From assembly GCA_038320345.1 (NCBI GenBank), contig JBBQED010000001.1:124001-188000 (forward strand): 64,000 nucleotides of DNA, given 5' to 3'. Source of the DNA: JBBQED01 sp038320345 (lineage in GTDB: Bacteria > Bacteroidota > Bacteroidia > AKYH767-A > OLB10). The notes beneath the pieces were generated by a model. That model was not told the DNA's origin. It did no database searches and worked only from the letters and a program-made list of their open reading frames with translations. This document shows positions 54,389 to 63,854 of the stretch, piece by piece. Position 1 is the stretch's first letter; each line of letters opens with the position of its first letter. The translations under genes and the position numbers were made by a program.

Positions 54389-55486
54389 ATGAATTTGATT
54401 GTTTATCTACTGCTTCCTTTGTGCTTATCATTGTTGATAACAGCATTACTAATTCCTTGCTGGATCAGAGTATGTAATAAGTGGAATCTTTATGAAATGA
54501 CGGATGAGCGGAAACAACATCGTCATCGCGTTCCAACACTTGGTGGGATGGCAATTTATGCGGGTATCATCATCAGTTATCTTATCCTTGGACAAGAACT
54601 CTCTGCAGTACAAGTAAAATATCTTATTGCAGCATCCTTAATTCTTTATTTCACAGGATTCTTTGATGATTTATTAGATCTTCCTCCTGGAAGAAAACTA
54701 TTACTTCAAGTTCTCGCAGCTGGGTTAATTGCATTTGGTGGAACACGAATTACTAATTTATATGGAATAATCGGGATTGAAGAGATCCCACTATTTTTGC
54801 AATATCCAATTACCATACTTTTTATTGTAGGAATTACAAACGCGTATAATTTAGTGGATGGTATTGATGGATTAGCAGGCAGTTTAGGGACAATGTCTGC
54901 GGTAATTTTCGGTGTTCTATTCTATCAATACGATAAAATAGACTTTGCTATTCTTTCTTTTTGCATGGCAGGAGCTTTGATTGGATTTTTAAAATACAAC
55001 TTTCATCCTGCAAAAATATTTATGGGTGATACAGGTTCCTTGATCATCGGATTTCTATTGGCTTCACAGGCTATTAGCTTGCTTAACATTAATGAATTTA
55101 GAGGAGATGGAATTACGGTGATAAATCCAGCATTGATTGCCGCAGTGTTATTTGTACCCGTGTATGATGTTTTAAGAGTAAGCGTGATCAGAATTCTTAC
55201 TGGTTATTCTCCGTTTCGTCCCGACAGAAATCATGTACATCATATGATTATAGGTCAAGGATTCGGTCAACGGGTAACTACTGTTTTAATCGTAGTAATG
55301 AATCTTGTGTTTGTATTACTTGCATTTTTATTCAGCTCAATGAATATCAACCTCTTCATACTAATGAGCCTTTGCATTGGAATGATCACCATCAATACTT
55401 TAGTGATGACTTGGCTAGCAGGAATCTACGGAAAATTAGGTGGAAGACTCTATGGAAGACCAAGTCGTGCAATAACAAATTCCTGA
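54389..55486 (+). CDS. Polyprenyl-phosphate sugar-1-phosphate transferase (WecA/MraY family)
   Basis: A 365-residue multi-pass inner-membrane enzyme. TGFFDDLLDLPPGRKL, NAYNLVDGIDGLAG, KIFMGDTGSL and NHVHHMIIGQGFGQR are the family's Asp/His active-site motifs in order. It transfers the first sugar-phosphate (GlcNAc-type in known enzymes) to the lipid carrier and so should start repeat-unit synthesis. It is 6 bases after the PorP-OmpA gene and closes the locus. Confidence 0.94.
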   Translation: MNLIVYLLLPLCLSLLITALLIPCWIRVCNKWNLYEMTDERKQHRHRVPTLGGMAIYAGIIISYLILGQELSAVQVKYLIAASLILYFTGFFDDLLDLPPGRKLLLQVLAAGLIAFGGTRITNLYGIIGIEEIPLFLQYPITILFIVGITNAYNLVDGIDGLAGSLGTMSAVIFGVLFYQYDKIDFAILSFCMAGALIGFLKYNFHPAKIFMGDTGSLIIGFLLASQAISLLNINEFRGDGITVINPALIAAVLFVPVYDVLRVSVIRILTGYSPFRPDRNHVHHMIIGQGFGQRVTTVLIVVMNLVFVLLAFLFSSMNINLFILMSLCIGMITINTLVMTWLAGIYGKLGGRLYGRPSRAITNS

Positions 55487-55511
55487 ACATCAAAATATAG
55501 TCGAGAAACTT

Positions 55512-55519
55512 TACTTTTG
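55512..55519 (+). promoter_or_regulatory. -7 promoter box of the M28 peptidase gene
   Basis: TACTTTTG, 18 bases before the ATG; no convincing -33 element. Confidence 0.4.
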
Positions 55520-55537
55520 GGGTTAAATAATCCCACT

Positions 55538-56905
55538 ATGTTTCGCATCCTACTCGTTTATTTACTTCTTTTTACTTCTACTTTACTATCTGCACAATCC
55601 AACGATTCGATTACGATTCGGAGATTTTATGACGAAGCCTTAACTAACGGTAAAGCCTATGGTTGGCTCGATATCCTTTGCAATAAAATTGGTCCGCGAT
55701 TAAGTGGTTCAGCTCAAGCTGCGAATGCCGTACAATTTGTTAAACAGGAATTAGAAAAAATACCTGCTGATCGTGTTTTTTTGCAGGATGTAATGGTGCC
55801 TCATTGGGTGCGTGGCGAAAAAGAACAAGCCTACGTGATTTCCAAAGGAAAAAAAGAAGCCTTAACAATCTGTGCACTTGGTGGCAGTATATCCACTCCT
55901 GATAAAGGAATGCAGTCAAAAATTATTGAAGTCCATGATTTTGACGAGCTCGAAAAATTAGGTAAAGAAAATATTTCTGGTAAGATTGTTTTTATGAATC
56001 ATCCCATGAATCCCAAGTTCATCAATACATTCGAAGCTTACGGTGAAGCGGCTAAATATAGATACAGCACTGCAGGAAAAGCAGCCCCTCTTGGAGCAAT
56101 AGGAGTGGTAGTTCGTTCGATGACCTTATCCATGAATGATTTTCCACATACTGGTGCGATGGGATATCCTGATTCAGTAACTAAAATTCCTAGTTGTGCC
56201 ATCAGTACACTAGGTGCTGAAAAATTAAGTAGCCTTTTGAAAGAAGATCCTCAGGCAGAATTTTACTTCTATCAAACCTGTCAGACATTAACAGATGCTC
56301 CATCTCACAATGTGCTTGGAGAAATTAAAGGCAGTGAATTTCCTGATGAAGTAATTTTAATTGGTGGTCATTTAGATTCCTGGGATTTAGGAACCGGAGC
56401 TAGTGATGATGGAACGGGTGTAGTACAAGCGATGGAAGTAATTAATCTGATGAAAGCATTACAATTAAAACCTAAACGCACTATACGATGCATTGCTTTT
56501 ATGAATGAAGAGAATGGAGGTAAAGGTGGAGCTAAATATGCGGAGCTTGCAAAAATCAATAAAGAAAGAAATATTGCAGCGATCGAAAGTGATGCAGGAG
56601 GATTTACTCCAAGAGGTTTTTCTTTTAAGGGCGATAGTATTCAAGCATTAAAAGTCATGAACTGGAAGAGTAAATTTCTACTTTACAATCTCAATGAATG
56701 GAAGATGGGATACGGTGGTGCAGATATCAATCATCTGCAAGATCAGGGAACTTTACTCATTGGCTTCATCCCCGACTCACAACGTTATTTCGAAATTCAC
56801 CACGCTGCTACAGATACCTATGAAAAAGTTTCTCTTCGTGAACTTGAATTAGGTGCGGCAAGTATTGCTGCATTAGTATGGTTGATAAGCGAATATGGAA
56901 TTTAA
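55538..56905 (+). CDS. Exported M28 family peptidase
   Basis: A 455-residue exported zinc aminopeptidase-like protein. The start MFRILLVYL gives a signal peptide ending near LSAQS. Zinc-ligand motifs appear as GGHLDSWDLGTGASDDGTG (His and Asp) and MNEENGG (Glu-Glu), with later Asp in ESDAGG and His near the C-terminus (EIHHAATD). A PA-like insert lies at about 120-250. It should trim peptides in the periplasm or outside. Its own -7 box separates it from the polysaccharide locus. Confidence 0.93.
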   Translation: MFRILLVYLLLFTSTLLSAQSNDSITIRRFYDEALTNGKAYGWLDILCNKIGPRLSGSAQAANAVQFVKQELEKIPADRVFLQDVMVPHWVRGEKEQAYVISKGKKEALTICALGGSISTPDKGMQSKIIEVHDFDELEKLGKENISGKIVFMNHPMNPKFINTFEAYGEAAKYRYSTAGKAAPLGAIGVVVRSMTLSMNDFPHTGAMGYPDSVTKIPSCAISTLGAEKLSSLLKEDPQAEFYFYQTCQTLTDAPSHNVLGEIKGSEFPDEVILIGGHLDSWDLGTGASDDGTGVVQAMEVINLMKALQLKPKRTIRCIAFMNEENGGKGGAKYAELAKINKERNIAAIESDAGGFTPRGFSFKGDSIQALKVMNWKSKFLLYNLNEWKMGYGGADINHLQDQGTLLIGFIPDSQRYFEIHHAATDTYEKVSLRELELGAASIAALVWLISEYGI

Positions 56906-57032
56906 TTTAAATAGGCGAATGTGTTAAGTTGAAGGTGTACTCCGCCTATAAAAATTGAGAGGGTTTTTCATCCAGGAAAAAGTTCAAAGATGTCAAACAT
57001 GAAATCGCTGATGGAGCAATTTTATTGAGTAC

Positions 57033-57062
57033 AAAAAAATCCCGAGGATGCCTCGGGATTTT
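57033..57062. terminator. Bidirectional terminator
   Basis: AATCCCGAGG and CCTCGGGATT form a perfect 10-bp stem with a 3-base loop, flanked by A on the left and T on the right, between convergent genes. Confidence 0.85.
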
Positions 57063-57083
57063 CAACTTCATTTGAAAATAATT

Positions 57084-58424
57084 TTAATTTACGATTACCA
57101 TCGTTTTAGTATCTACCAAACCACCATTCACATACAATGAATACAGGTAGCTTCCTGCTGCCAAATCAGATTTGGTAAGCTGAATGGTGCCTTCTCCATT
57201 TTGTGCAATTACAGCGGTCTTAACAAGTTCCCCTTTCAACGTAGTAATTGTGATGAAAGCAGATCCTGCTGGAACACTGTACATAATTTTCACATTTCCA
57301 TTGGATGGATTTGGTGTACAAAGTCCGAGGGTAGCTGCATCTGACTTAATTACCGAAGTGCGTTCAGTAGATGATCCTTTAGTAATTGCTTCTTTGATTT
57401 GTGCTATTTCAGATTGTAACTGATTAACTTTTTCAGTAAGCGTAACAATCTGCTGATCTTTTACTACTGCAGCCTGCTCCTGTTCTTTCGCTGATTGAAT
57501 TAATACAGGGATCAGTCCGATATAATCCACACTGCGGAATGTAAATTCATCACTGATTTTTACATGGTTTTTGTAGCGCGGTGCGATAGTAGATTGTTTG
57601 ATGAGCTCAGGAAAAACTTTTTCTACTTCATCTGCAATCAATCCGATTTGTGGACCAGATGGAAGTGATAGCTGAGCGAATTCAGAAGTTCTGAAAGTAT
57701 AGGTTGCAGGATTAAGTTGCATTAACTTCTGAGTTGCCGAAGCTATGGGTTGAATATTTTGTTTTAGACGGGCGTCTGATGCCTGGAAAAAACGGAATGC
57801 AAATAAATCTCCTTGAAAATATCCTGCCCAATTCTTACTACCAGCAGTATCCGGTTGATATCCATAAACTCCATAATTAAAATTTCCAAAACCGGCTTCG
57901 CCATATACTCCAATAGCAAAGGCAGCAGTGCTCGCTAACCCTTGTACTCCATATAAAGCTCCAGTATTAGCAACAGTCGTATCTACGCCTTGGGTACTTC
58001 CAAGTACGCCAATAGAACCGAATCCATTTAATCCAATGTAATTTCCAACCGCATCAACTCCAATTCCATATCCGGCAAAAGGTTGCGATGACGCTTTGAT
58101 AGCAGGAATATCAAACAATCCAGTTTTTTTTACGAGTGCATTGATCACAGGAATTGTATCTGCTGTTCCGGTACCGCTAAATACATCGAGTTTTGCGGTT
58201 GGATACTGATTACCTATTCCCACTCTTCCTGTACTTCTGATCGTTAAACGAATGACATTATTCGTGCGGAATTTCAGATCCTTACTGTCTGTTGTTCCTA
58301 AAAATTGAGTAGTAGGATTTGTTGCTGCATTCCCAGAAAGCGACCAGAAAGTCTGCGCTTGAGAATTGGTTGAAATGAGCTGAAGGCATATAGCCATTCC
58401 ACCTAAGAGAATTTTTCGTTTCAT
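57084..58424 (-). CDS. S74 intramolecular-chaperone protein with T9SS sorting domain
   Basis: A 446-residue exported protein with signal peptide ending near SQAQ. Residues ~45-205 are fibre-like repeats (RVGIGNQYPTAKLDVFSG, YGVYGYQPDT). The S74 chaperone domain starts at Ser216 in QASDARLKQNIQPI, the usual self-cleavage and folding motif, and continues through LIADEVEKVFPELI. A coiled coil (about 310-345) and a type A T9SS domain (CTPNPSNGNVKIM, from about 367) follow. It is predicted to form trimeric surface fibres. Cleavage at Ser216 would remove the sorting domain. Confidence 0.9.
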   Translation of the reverse strand: MKRKILLGGMAICLQLISTNSQAQTFWSLSGNAATNPTTQFLGTTDSKDLKFRTNNVIRLTIRSTGRVGIGNQYPTAKLDVFSGTGTADTIPVINALVKKTGLFDIPAIKASSQPFAGYGIGVDAVGNYIGLNGFGSIGVLGSTQGVDTTVANTGALYGVQGLASTAAFAIGVYGEAGFGNFNYGVYGYQPDTAGSKNWAGYFQGDLFAFRFFQASDARLKQNIQPIASATQKLMQLNPATYTFRTSEFAQLSLPSGPQIGLIADEVEKVFPELIKQSTIAPRYKNHVKISDEFTFRSVDYIGLIPVLIQSAKEQEQAAVVKDQQIVTLTEKVNQLQSEIAQIKEAITKGSSTERTSVIKSDAATLGLCTPNPSNGNVKIMYSVPAGSAFITITTLKGELVKTAVIAQNGEGTIQLTKSDLAAGSYLYSLYVNGGLVDTKTMVIVN

Positions 58425-58583
58425 GTGATTGTGGTTTTAGTAATTAATTTGAAATGTAGAAAGAATTTCTATAATTCCAAATTCTTGTTAAAAACTAACC
58501 CTGTTCCGTTGTAAAAATAGAACGTTAGATCCATGAAAAACCATTCGACAACAGCTCAAAGTGATGGAATAAATTCAAAAACA

Positions 58584-59393
58584 CTATTTCATTTCAAAAC
58601 GATCGGAATCATAAAATACCGGGAACTTCTCCCTCACTAAGAGCAGATTTTTCATAGAAAACACTATGGTCTCTACTGCACTTTTATTGGGGAGTGTTTT
58701 ACTGATTCTATTGCCCAAGGGATCTAGCATCACTGAATCTCCGCTATACGAATTCTCTTTGCCATCTTTTCCAATTCGGTTTACCCCAACTACATACGCT
58801 TGATTTTCGATCGCTCGTGCGATGAGGAGTTGTTGCCAATGATATCGGCGAACGGTAGGCCAGTTAGCAACATAAATTAATACATCATAATCAAAACTAA
58901 TTTCTTTGCCTTGCTTCACCATTCTGTTCCTACTCCAAACCGGGAATCGTAAATCATAACACACCTGAGGACAAATGACCCAATCTTTGCAAGGTATCAC
59001 AATACTTTCTGTGCCTGCAGTATACACCTGATCTTCGCCACCCATTCGAAAGAGATGACGTTTATTGTAAGTATGATACGTTCCATCTGGATTCATCCAT
59101 ACAAAACAATTATAGAATTTTTTCTTTTCTTTAATAATTAGACTTCCTGTTACTGCTGATTTTAGTGCCGTGGCTACCTGCTGCATCCACATCATTGAAG
59201 GACCTTCGACTTCTTCAGCAAGACTTTTAGCATTCATACTAAAGCCCGTTGTAAACATTTCGGGCAGTACAATAATATCTGTGGTGCCCTTCTCTACCTT
59301 TGCTAATACCTTATTTAGGTTGCGCAGATTTTTGATTTTATCTTCCCAATAAAGGGTTGTTTGTACTGTGGTAACGCGAAGATCTTTTGCCAT
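58584..59393 (-). CDS. Nitrilase-superfamily omega-amidase
   Basis: A 269-residue cytoplasmic enzyme of the YafV/Nit2 type. The catalytic triad can be followed: Glu in LPEMFTTGFSM, Lys in YNKRHLFRMGGED and Cys in CPQVCYDLRFPVW. Known members hydrolyse alpha-ketoglutaramate and ketosuccinamate. The upstream aminotransferase gene, 10 bases away, makes such keto-amides when glutamine is the amino donor, so the pair forms one pathway. Confidence 0.93.
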   Translation of the reverse strand: MAKDLRVTTVQTTLYWEDKIKNLRNLNKVLAKVEKGTTDIIVLPEMFTTGFSMNAKSLAEEVEGPSMMWMQQVATALKSAVTGSLIIKEKKKFYNCFVWMNPDGTYHTYNKRHLFRMGGEDQVYTAGTESIVIPCKDWVICPQVCYDLRFPVWSRNRMVKQGKEISFDYDVLIYVANWPTVRRYHWQQLLIARAIENQAYVVGVNRIGKDGKENSYSGDSVMLDPLGNRISKTLPNKSAVETIVFSMKNLLLVREKFPVFYDSDRFEMK

Positions 59394-59403
59394 ACAATAA
59401 ATA

Positions 59404-60573
59404 TTAAGAGGCTTTTTTTATCACTTGTAGTTTTTCAGCCGCTCGTTCTAGCATTTCATTTTCCTTTGCAAAACAAAAGCGAAGTAATTTATGATCTACA
59501 GTGACATTATAAAATACAGAAACAGGAATTGAAGCCACTCCATTTTCTTTAGTCACACGAATTGCATAATCGGTATCTTTCTCCGTAGTAATTGCAGAAT
59601 AATCTAACAATTGAAAATAAGAGCCATTGCACGGAATTATTTTAAACGCTGAACCTTTGAGTAACTTCTGAAAATAATCTCTTTTCTCTTGATAAAAATT
59701 GGGGAGATGTTTATAGTGTTCGCTATTTTTAAGATAGGTAGCGAGTGCATGTTGTAAAGGAGTATTCACTGAGAATACCATAAACTGATGCACTTTTCGG
59801 AACTCTTTCATGAGGTTCGCCGGCCCTACACAATATCCCATTTTCCAACCTGTGGCATGAAATGTTTTTCCGAAAGAATAGACTATGAGGCTGCGTTCCG
59901 CTAGTTTAGGGAACCGAGCTACACTCTGATGTTCATACCCATCAAAAATAATATGCTCATAAACTTCATCACTCAAAATTACAATATCAGTACCTGCAGT
60001 AATCTTCTCCATTTGAATCATATCCTTTGCAGTAAGAATAGTTCCTGTAGGATTATGTGGTGTATTGATGAGGATCATCTTAGTACGCTGTGTAACAAGC
60101 TTACGTACTTCCTCCCAAGGGATATTGTACCCAGGAGGTTTTAAATGTATATGGACAGGAATTCCCCCTGCTAAAATTATTGCAGGAACATAACTATCAT
60201 ATGCTGGTTCAAAAACGATAACCTCATCTCCTTCGTGAATGATTGCTTGTATGGCAGTGTACAATGCCTGAGTACCTCCAGCTGAAATAGTAATCTCCGT
60301 TTCTGGATCATAAAGAGTTGTATAGGCTTGATGCATTTTTTCCGATATGCGTTCACGCAAGGCCATCAGCCCCTGCATTGGTGCATACTGATTGTAACCC
60401 TCTTTAAGCGCCTTATGATAAAGTTTGATGAGCTCCGGCGCAACATCAAAACCTGGAAAGCCTTGACTAAGATTTATCGCTCCGGTTTCATTGGCAAGCC
60501 CCGACATGATTGTAAAAATGGTGGTACCGGCCTTTGGAAGTTTACTCCTCAGCGTACCTGAAAATTGTGGCAT
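59404..60573 (-). CDS. PLP-dependent methionine/glutamine aminotransferase (YbdL-like)
   Basis: A 389-residue class I/II aminotransferase. GGTQALYTAIQAI, NTPHNPTGTIL, DEVYEHIIFDG and the PLP lysine in SFGKTFHATGWKMGY are in order. The best match by pattern is the kynurenine/methionine aminotransferase group. It probably transaminates methionine or its keto acid with glutamine, a methionine-salvage step. It is cotranscribed with the omega-amidase gene. Confidence 0.92.
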   Translation of the reverse strand: MPQFSGTLRSKLPKAGTTIFTIMSGLANETGAINLSQGFPGFDVAPELIKLYHKALKEGYNQYAPMQGLMALRERISEKMHQAYTTLYDPETEITISAGGTQALYTAIQAIIHEGDEVIVFEPAYDSYVPAIILAGGIPVHIHLKPPGYNIPWEEVRKLVTQRTKMILINTPHNPTGTILTAKDMIQMEKITAGTDIVILSDEVYEHIIFDGYEHQSVARFPKLAERSLIVYSFGKTFHATGWKMGYCVGPANLMKEFRKVHQFMVFSVNTPLQHALATYLKNSEHYKHLPNFYQEKRDYFQKLLKGSAFKIIPCNGSYFQLLDYSAITTEKDTDYAIRVTKENGVASIPVSVFYNVTVDHKLLRFCFAKENEMLERAAEKLQVIKKAS

Positions 60574-60889
60574 AGTTCTAATTTGATCAGATAAAGATAA
60601 TCAACTGATGGGGATTGTTGCTTAGGCTTCCGGATTAGATTGATCTTCACACTGAAAAAGAAGTTTTTCCTGTTCTGCTCTGCTGAAGGAATGTTGCATC
60701 TGCCAATACTGTTATCGATATTGTGCAAAACTTACTCTCTACAATTAATTTTATTAATACTACAGGAGCAATAGATTATTTCTAATTGCCATTGCATTTT
60801 TTTTCCAGCATATTAATCATACAAAGTAATCCTCCGTTTTCTAAATCACTAATCCTTCCCTTGAAATCGTCATAGAAAAATAAATAACA
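60574..60889 (-). other. Intergenic region with a possible 25-residue leader
   Basis: Mostly AT-rich. A 25-codon minus-strand frame at 60622-60699 (MQHSFSRAEQEKLLFQCEDQ...) ends 48 bases before the aminotransferase start. It could be a leader or chance. No terminator is obvious. Confidence 0.35.
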
Positions 60890-62467
60890 CTATTTTAGCT
60901 TATTAGCAATCAGTACTGCTTGATAAGCATTTACAACACCTCCTGATTTACACAAAGCACTCCACTTTACTTTAATTTCCTTTTTCCCAGGCAGCTGAAC
61001 TTCCTCTTTTATTGGGGTTACTGATTTCATCATAATTTTTTTTACATCAGGCGCTGTCAGCTTTGGAAAGTAAGATCGGATAAGTGCGGCTACACCAGCA
61101 CATACAGGAGCTGCCATACTGGTCCCATTCAAATTTCCATAATCATTATCAGGAAGTGTAGAATAAATTTTTACTCCGGGAGCAAATAGATCTACATACT
61201 TTTTTCCATAATTCGAGAAAACTCCCGGCGTTCCATTTGCTGCAACAGCTCCTACATCGATCCAATATTTCCAAGCATTTCCTTTCTTGTTTTGATAAAT
61301 AGGATTCGGGTAACGTATAGCTGAATCTAAATTCAAGGCTTCATTTCCAGCAGCATGAATAATCAATACATCTTTGCTGATGGCATATTGAACTGCTTCG
61401 TCGACAGCAATTTTGTTGAAGCCAAAGTTTTTTCCAAAACTCATATTAATCACTTTAGCTCCATTATCAACAGCGTATCGTATAGCATTTGCAACATCTT
61501 TATCTCTTTCATCACCATTTGGAACTACGCGAAGTATCATCAATTGTACTTTATCTGCAACGCCATCCATTCCTACATTATTTCCACGAATAGCACCAAT
61601 AATTCCAGCAACATGAGTTCCATGTCTGCTCTCAGGCCCTTTCAATGAGTTATTCCCATAATTGTGTTCCGATACATCTTCATAGTTATCGCCTACAATA
61701 GATCGCGCATCAAAATCTGCATTGTAATTGTAATCGAATTTTATCTGATTTGCCTTAATCGAATTCTCCATGTTTGTAAGCAACGACTCAAAAGTATTTC
61801 CTGTCGACATTGCTCTGATGATTCTTTCTTTCTTCTTGAGGAGTAAAGAGTCCGCTTCTGGATAAGCAATTACATCCTCCACTTTTAAACTATCTTTCCC
61901 GATGGATTTTTTTACTTTTTCCATCCAGTTGCGTGTAATTGTTAGTTGCTCAATATTCGTTTCTACGTCAGCGCGCTCCTTCAGAAACGACTCCTTTGCC
62001 TTTACATACAATTTATACTCTTCTGGTCTTGCTTTTACAACATCAGGATGATTTTCAAATATTGGAAAGTACTTCTTGAATATTCTAGTTTTCTCTAGTT
62101 GATCATACTGTACATCTCCCGTTTTACCTCCGATAAAATTCCATCCATGCATATCATCAATAAAACCGTTGTGATCATCATCAATGCCATTACCTTCAAT
62201 CTCCTGAGTATTGGTCCATATATTAGTTTTTAAATCCGGATGTTCAATATCCGTTCCTCCATCAATAACAGCTACAATTACCGTTACTGCTGTTTTTCCT
62301 TTAAGTAATCCGTCATACGCCTTATTGGTACTTACTCCCATTACTTTGTCTTTCGCGGGATCTAAATTAAACCAGCTATCCGGCAGTTGTTGCGCCGGCA
62401 AAAGCTGTATGTATGCAGTGAGTAAAACTAAACACCAAACTCTTAATCCTTGATTACTCCTTCTCAT
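60890..62467 (-). CDS. Exported S8 (subtilisin-like) peptidase
   Basis: A 525-residue exported serine protease with signal peptide ending near LPAQ. Catalytic residues are Asp69 (VIDGGTDIEHPD), His282 (RHGTHVAG) and Ser450 (GTSMAAP), in the usual order. Between Asp and His is an insert of more than 200 residues, mostly charged helices (KARPEEYKLYVKAKESFLKE), far longer than in typical subtilisins. There is no T9SS domain. It is 26 bases downstream of the MFS gene on the same strand. Confidence 0.92.
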   Translation of the reverse strand: MRRSNQGLRVWCLVLLTAYIQLLPAQQLPDSWFNLDPAKDKVMGVSTNKAYDGLLKGKTAVTVIVAVIDGGTDIEHPDLKTNIWTNTQEIEGNGIDDDHNGFIDDMHGWNFIGGKTGDVQYDQLEKTRIFKKYFPIFENHPDVVKARPEEYKLYVKAKESFLKERADVETNIEQLTITRNWMEKVKKSIGKDSLKVEDVIAYPEADSLLLKKKERIIRAMSTGNTFESLLTNMENSIKANQIKFDYNYNADFDARSIVGDNYEDVSEHNYGNNSLKGPESRHGTHVAGIIGAIRGNNVGMDGVADKVQLMILRVVPNGDERDKDVANAIRYAVDNGAKVINMSFGKNFGFNKIAVDEAVQYAISKDVLIIHAAGNEALNLDSAIRYPNPIYQNKKGNAWKYWIDVGAVAANGTPGVFSNYGKKYVDLFAPGVKIYSTLPDNDYGNLNGTSMAAPVCAGVAALIRSYFPKLTAPDVKKIMMKSVTPIKEEVQLPGKKEIKVKWSALCKSGGVVNAYQAVLIANKLK

Positions 62468-62493
62468 GAAATGGTTTTTGATCTCGTGTTCTA

Positions 62494-63735
62494 TTAATGA
62501 CTTGCTACTTTTTCTCTAATAGTTGGCCTGAATCTAGCGAGTGTTCGCATGGCTAAAATAAGACTTATCAAAGTAAGAATCCCACCCATAATAAATGGAG
62601 CGCCTGGAAAAAATATCGGCGCATTTTTACTCGTGAACCATGCGAATAGTCCGGTCATCAAAGGTGGTCCTATGATAGAACTAATGCTAATAAGACTTGT
62701 TAAAGCCCCTTGTAATTCACCTTGTTCATTGGCAGATACCTGATTAGAAATTAACCCTTGCAAAGAGGGTCCAGCAATACCACCAAGGCAGTAAGGAACT
62801 AAAAATGCAAACATCATCCATCCCTGAGTTGCAAATGCGAAGAGTATAAATCCAACGATATAAAAAGCAAATCCTGTATAGATAGAACGCTTAGCACCTA
62901 GCCAAGGATTTATGATCCTAATTAATCCACCTTGAACAATAGCTACCATTAATCCTACCATGCCGAGGGATAATCCCACCATCTTTTCATCCCATTGAAA
63001 TTTTTCTATGGTATAATAAGTCCAAGTACTTTGAGCAGCATGTCCTGCAATATAAATCAACATAAACGAAGCGGCAAGTCCTATTACAAGGGGATACTTT
63101 TGTAATTGCTTCAATGATCCTGCAGGATTCGCGCGTTTCCAGTGAAAGTCACGACGATTTTCTTTTGCGAGAGATTCCGGTAAAATAAAATATCCGTATA
63201 AACTATTTAGCAATGCTAAAACTGCGGCAGCAATAAATGGGATCCTCGATCCATACTGTCCCAGTAATCCTCCAAGTACAGGGCCAATGATAAATCCTAG
63301 CCCGAATGCAGCACCTACCATTCCGAAATTCTGCGAACGTTTTTCAGGGGTACTGATATCTGCAATATACGCTGTAGCAGTTGTGAAACTTCCACCTGCC
63401 ATTCCTGCGATGATTCTTCCAATAAATAACCAGAAAATAGTTGGTGCAAATGCAAGAAATAAATAATCTATACCAAGTCCCAATAATGAAAATAAAAGTA
63501 CTGGACGACGACCATAATGATCACTTAGATTTCCTAAAACCGGAGCAAAGAAAAACTGAGTGATGGAATAGGCAAACATTAAACCTCCTCCATACAATGA
63601 GGCTTGACTTAGATCGCCATGAATCAGTTCTTTGATTAGTTTAGGCAGAACAGGAATAATAATTCCTAGTCCAATAACATCAATCAAAAGGGTAATGAAG
63701 ATAAATCCTATTGCAGGAGCAAATTTTTTTGACAT
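62494..63735 (-). CDS. MFS transporter, TetA-like (TCR/Tet) family
   Basis: A 413-residue inner-membrane protein with twelve hydrophobic segments. The start MSKKFAPAIGF is preferred to an upstream Met. GNLSDHYGRRPVLL is the loop 2-3 motif, and DVIGLGIIIPVLPKL is the Tet-family first helix. It probably exports a drug-like compound by proton antiport. No TetR-type regulator is adjacent. Confidence 0.9.
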   Translation of the reverse strand: MSKKFAPAIGFIFITLLIDVIGLGIIIPVLPKLIKELIHGDLSQASLYGGGLMFAYSITQFFFAPVLGNLSDHYGRRPVLLFSLLGLGIDYLFLAFAPTIFWLFIGRIIAGMAGGSFTTATAYIADISTPEKRSQNFGMVGAAFGLGFIIGPVLGGLLGQYGSRIPFIAAAVLALLNSLYGYFILPESLAKENRRDFHWKRANPAGSLKQLQKYPLVIGLAASFMLIYIAGHAAQSTWTYYTIEKFQWDEKMVGLSLGMVGLMVAIVQGGLIRIINPWLGAKRSIYTGFAFYIVGFILFAFATQGWMMFAFLVPYCLGGIAGPSLQGLISNQVSANEQGELQGALTSLISISSIIGPPLMTGLFAWFTSKNAPIFFPGAPFIMGGILTLISLILAMRTLARFRPTIREKVASH

Positions 63736-63854
63736 AAGGAGAAATGGTCTGCAATGATAGCAGAAAACTGAAAGTACAGACAATTTCTCCCGAAAATACG
63801 CTTAACTATTAATGCTATTAGCAGATCTTCATACTGAAAAGAGGTGCGCAAATA

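Noticed and set aside
60641..63850. GATCTTCAyACTGAAAA occurs near 60642 and near 63823
   Set aside because: Seventeen bases with one mismatch, both upstream of minus-strand genes, but no dyad, no fixed distance to a start and no third copy seen. Probably chance.
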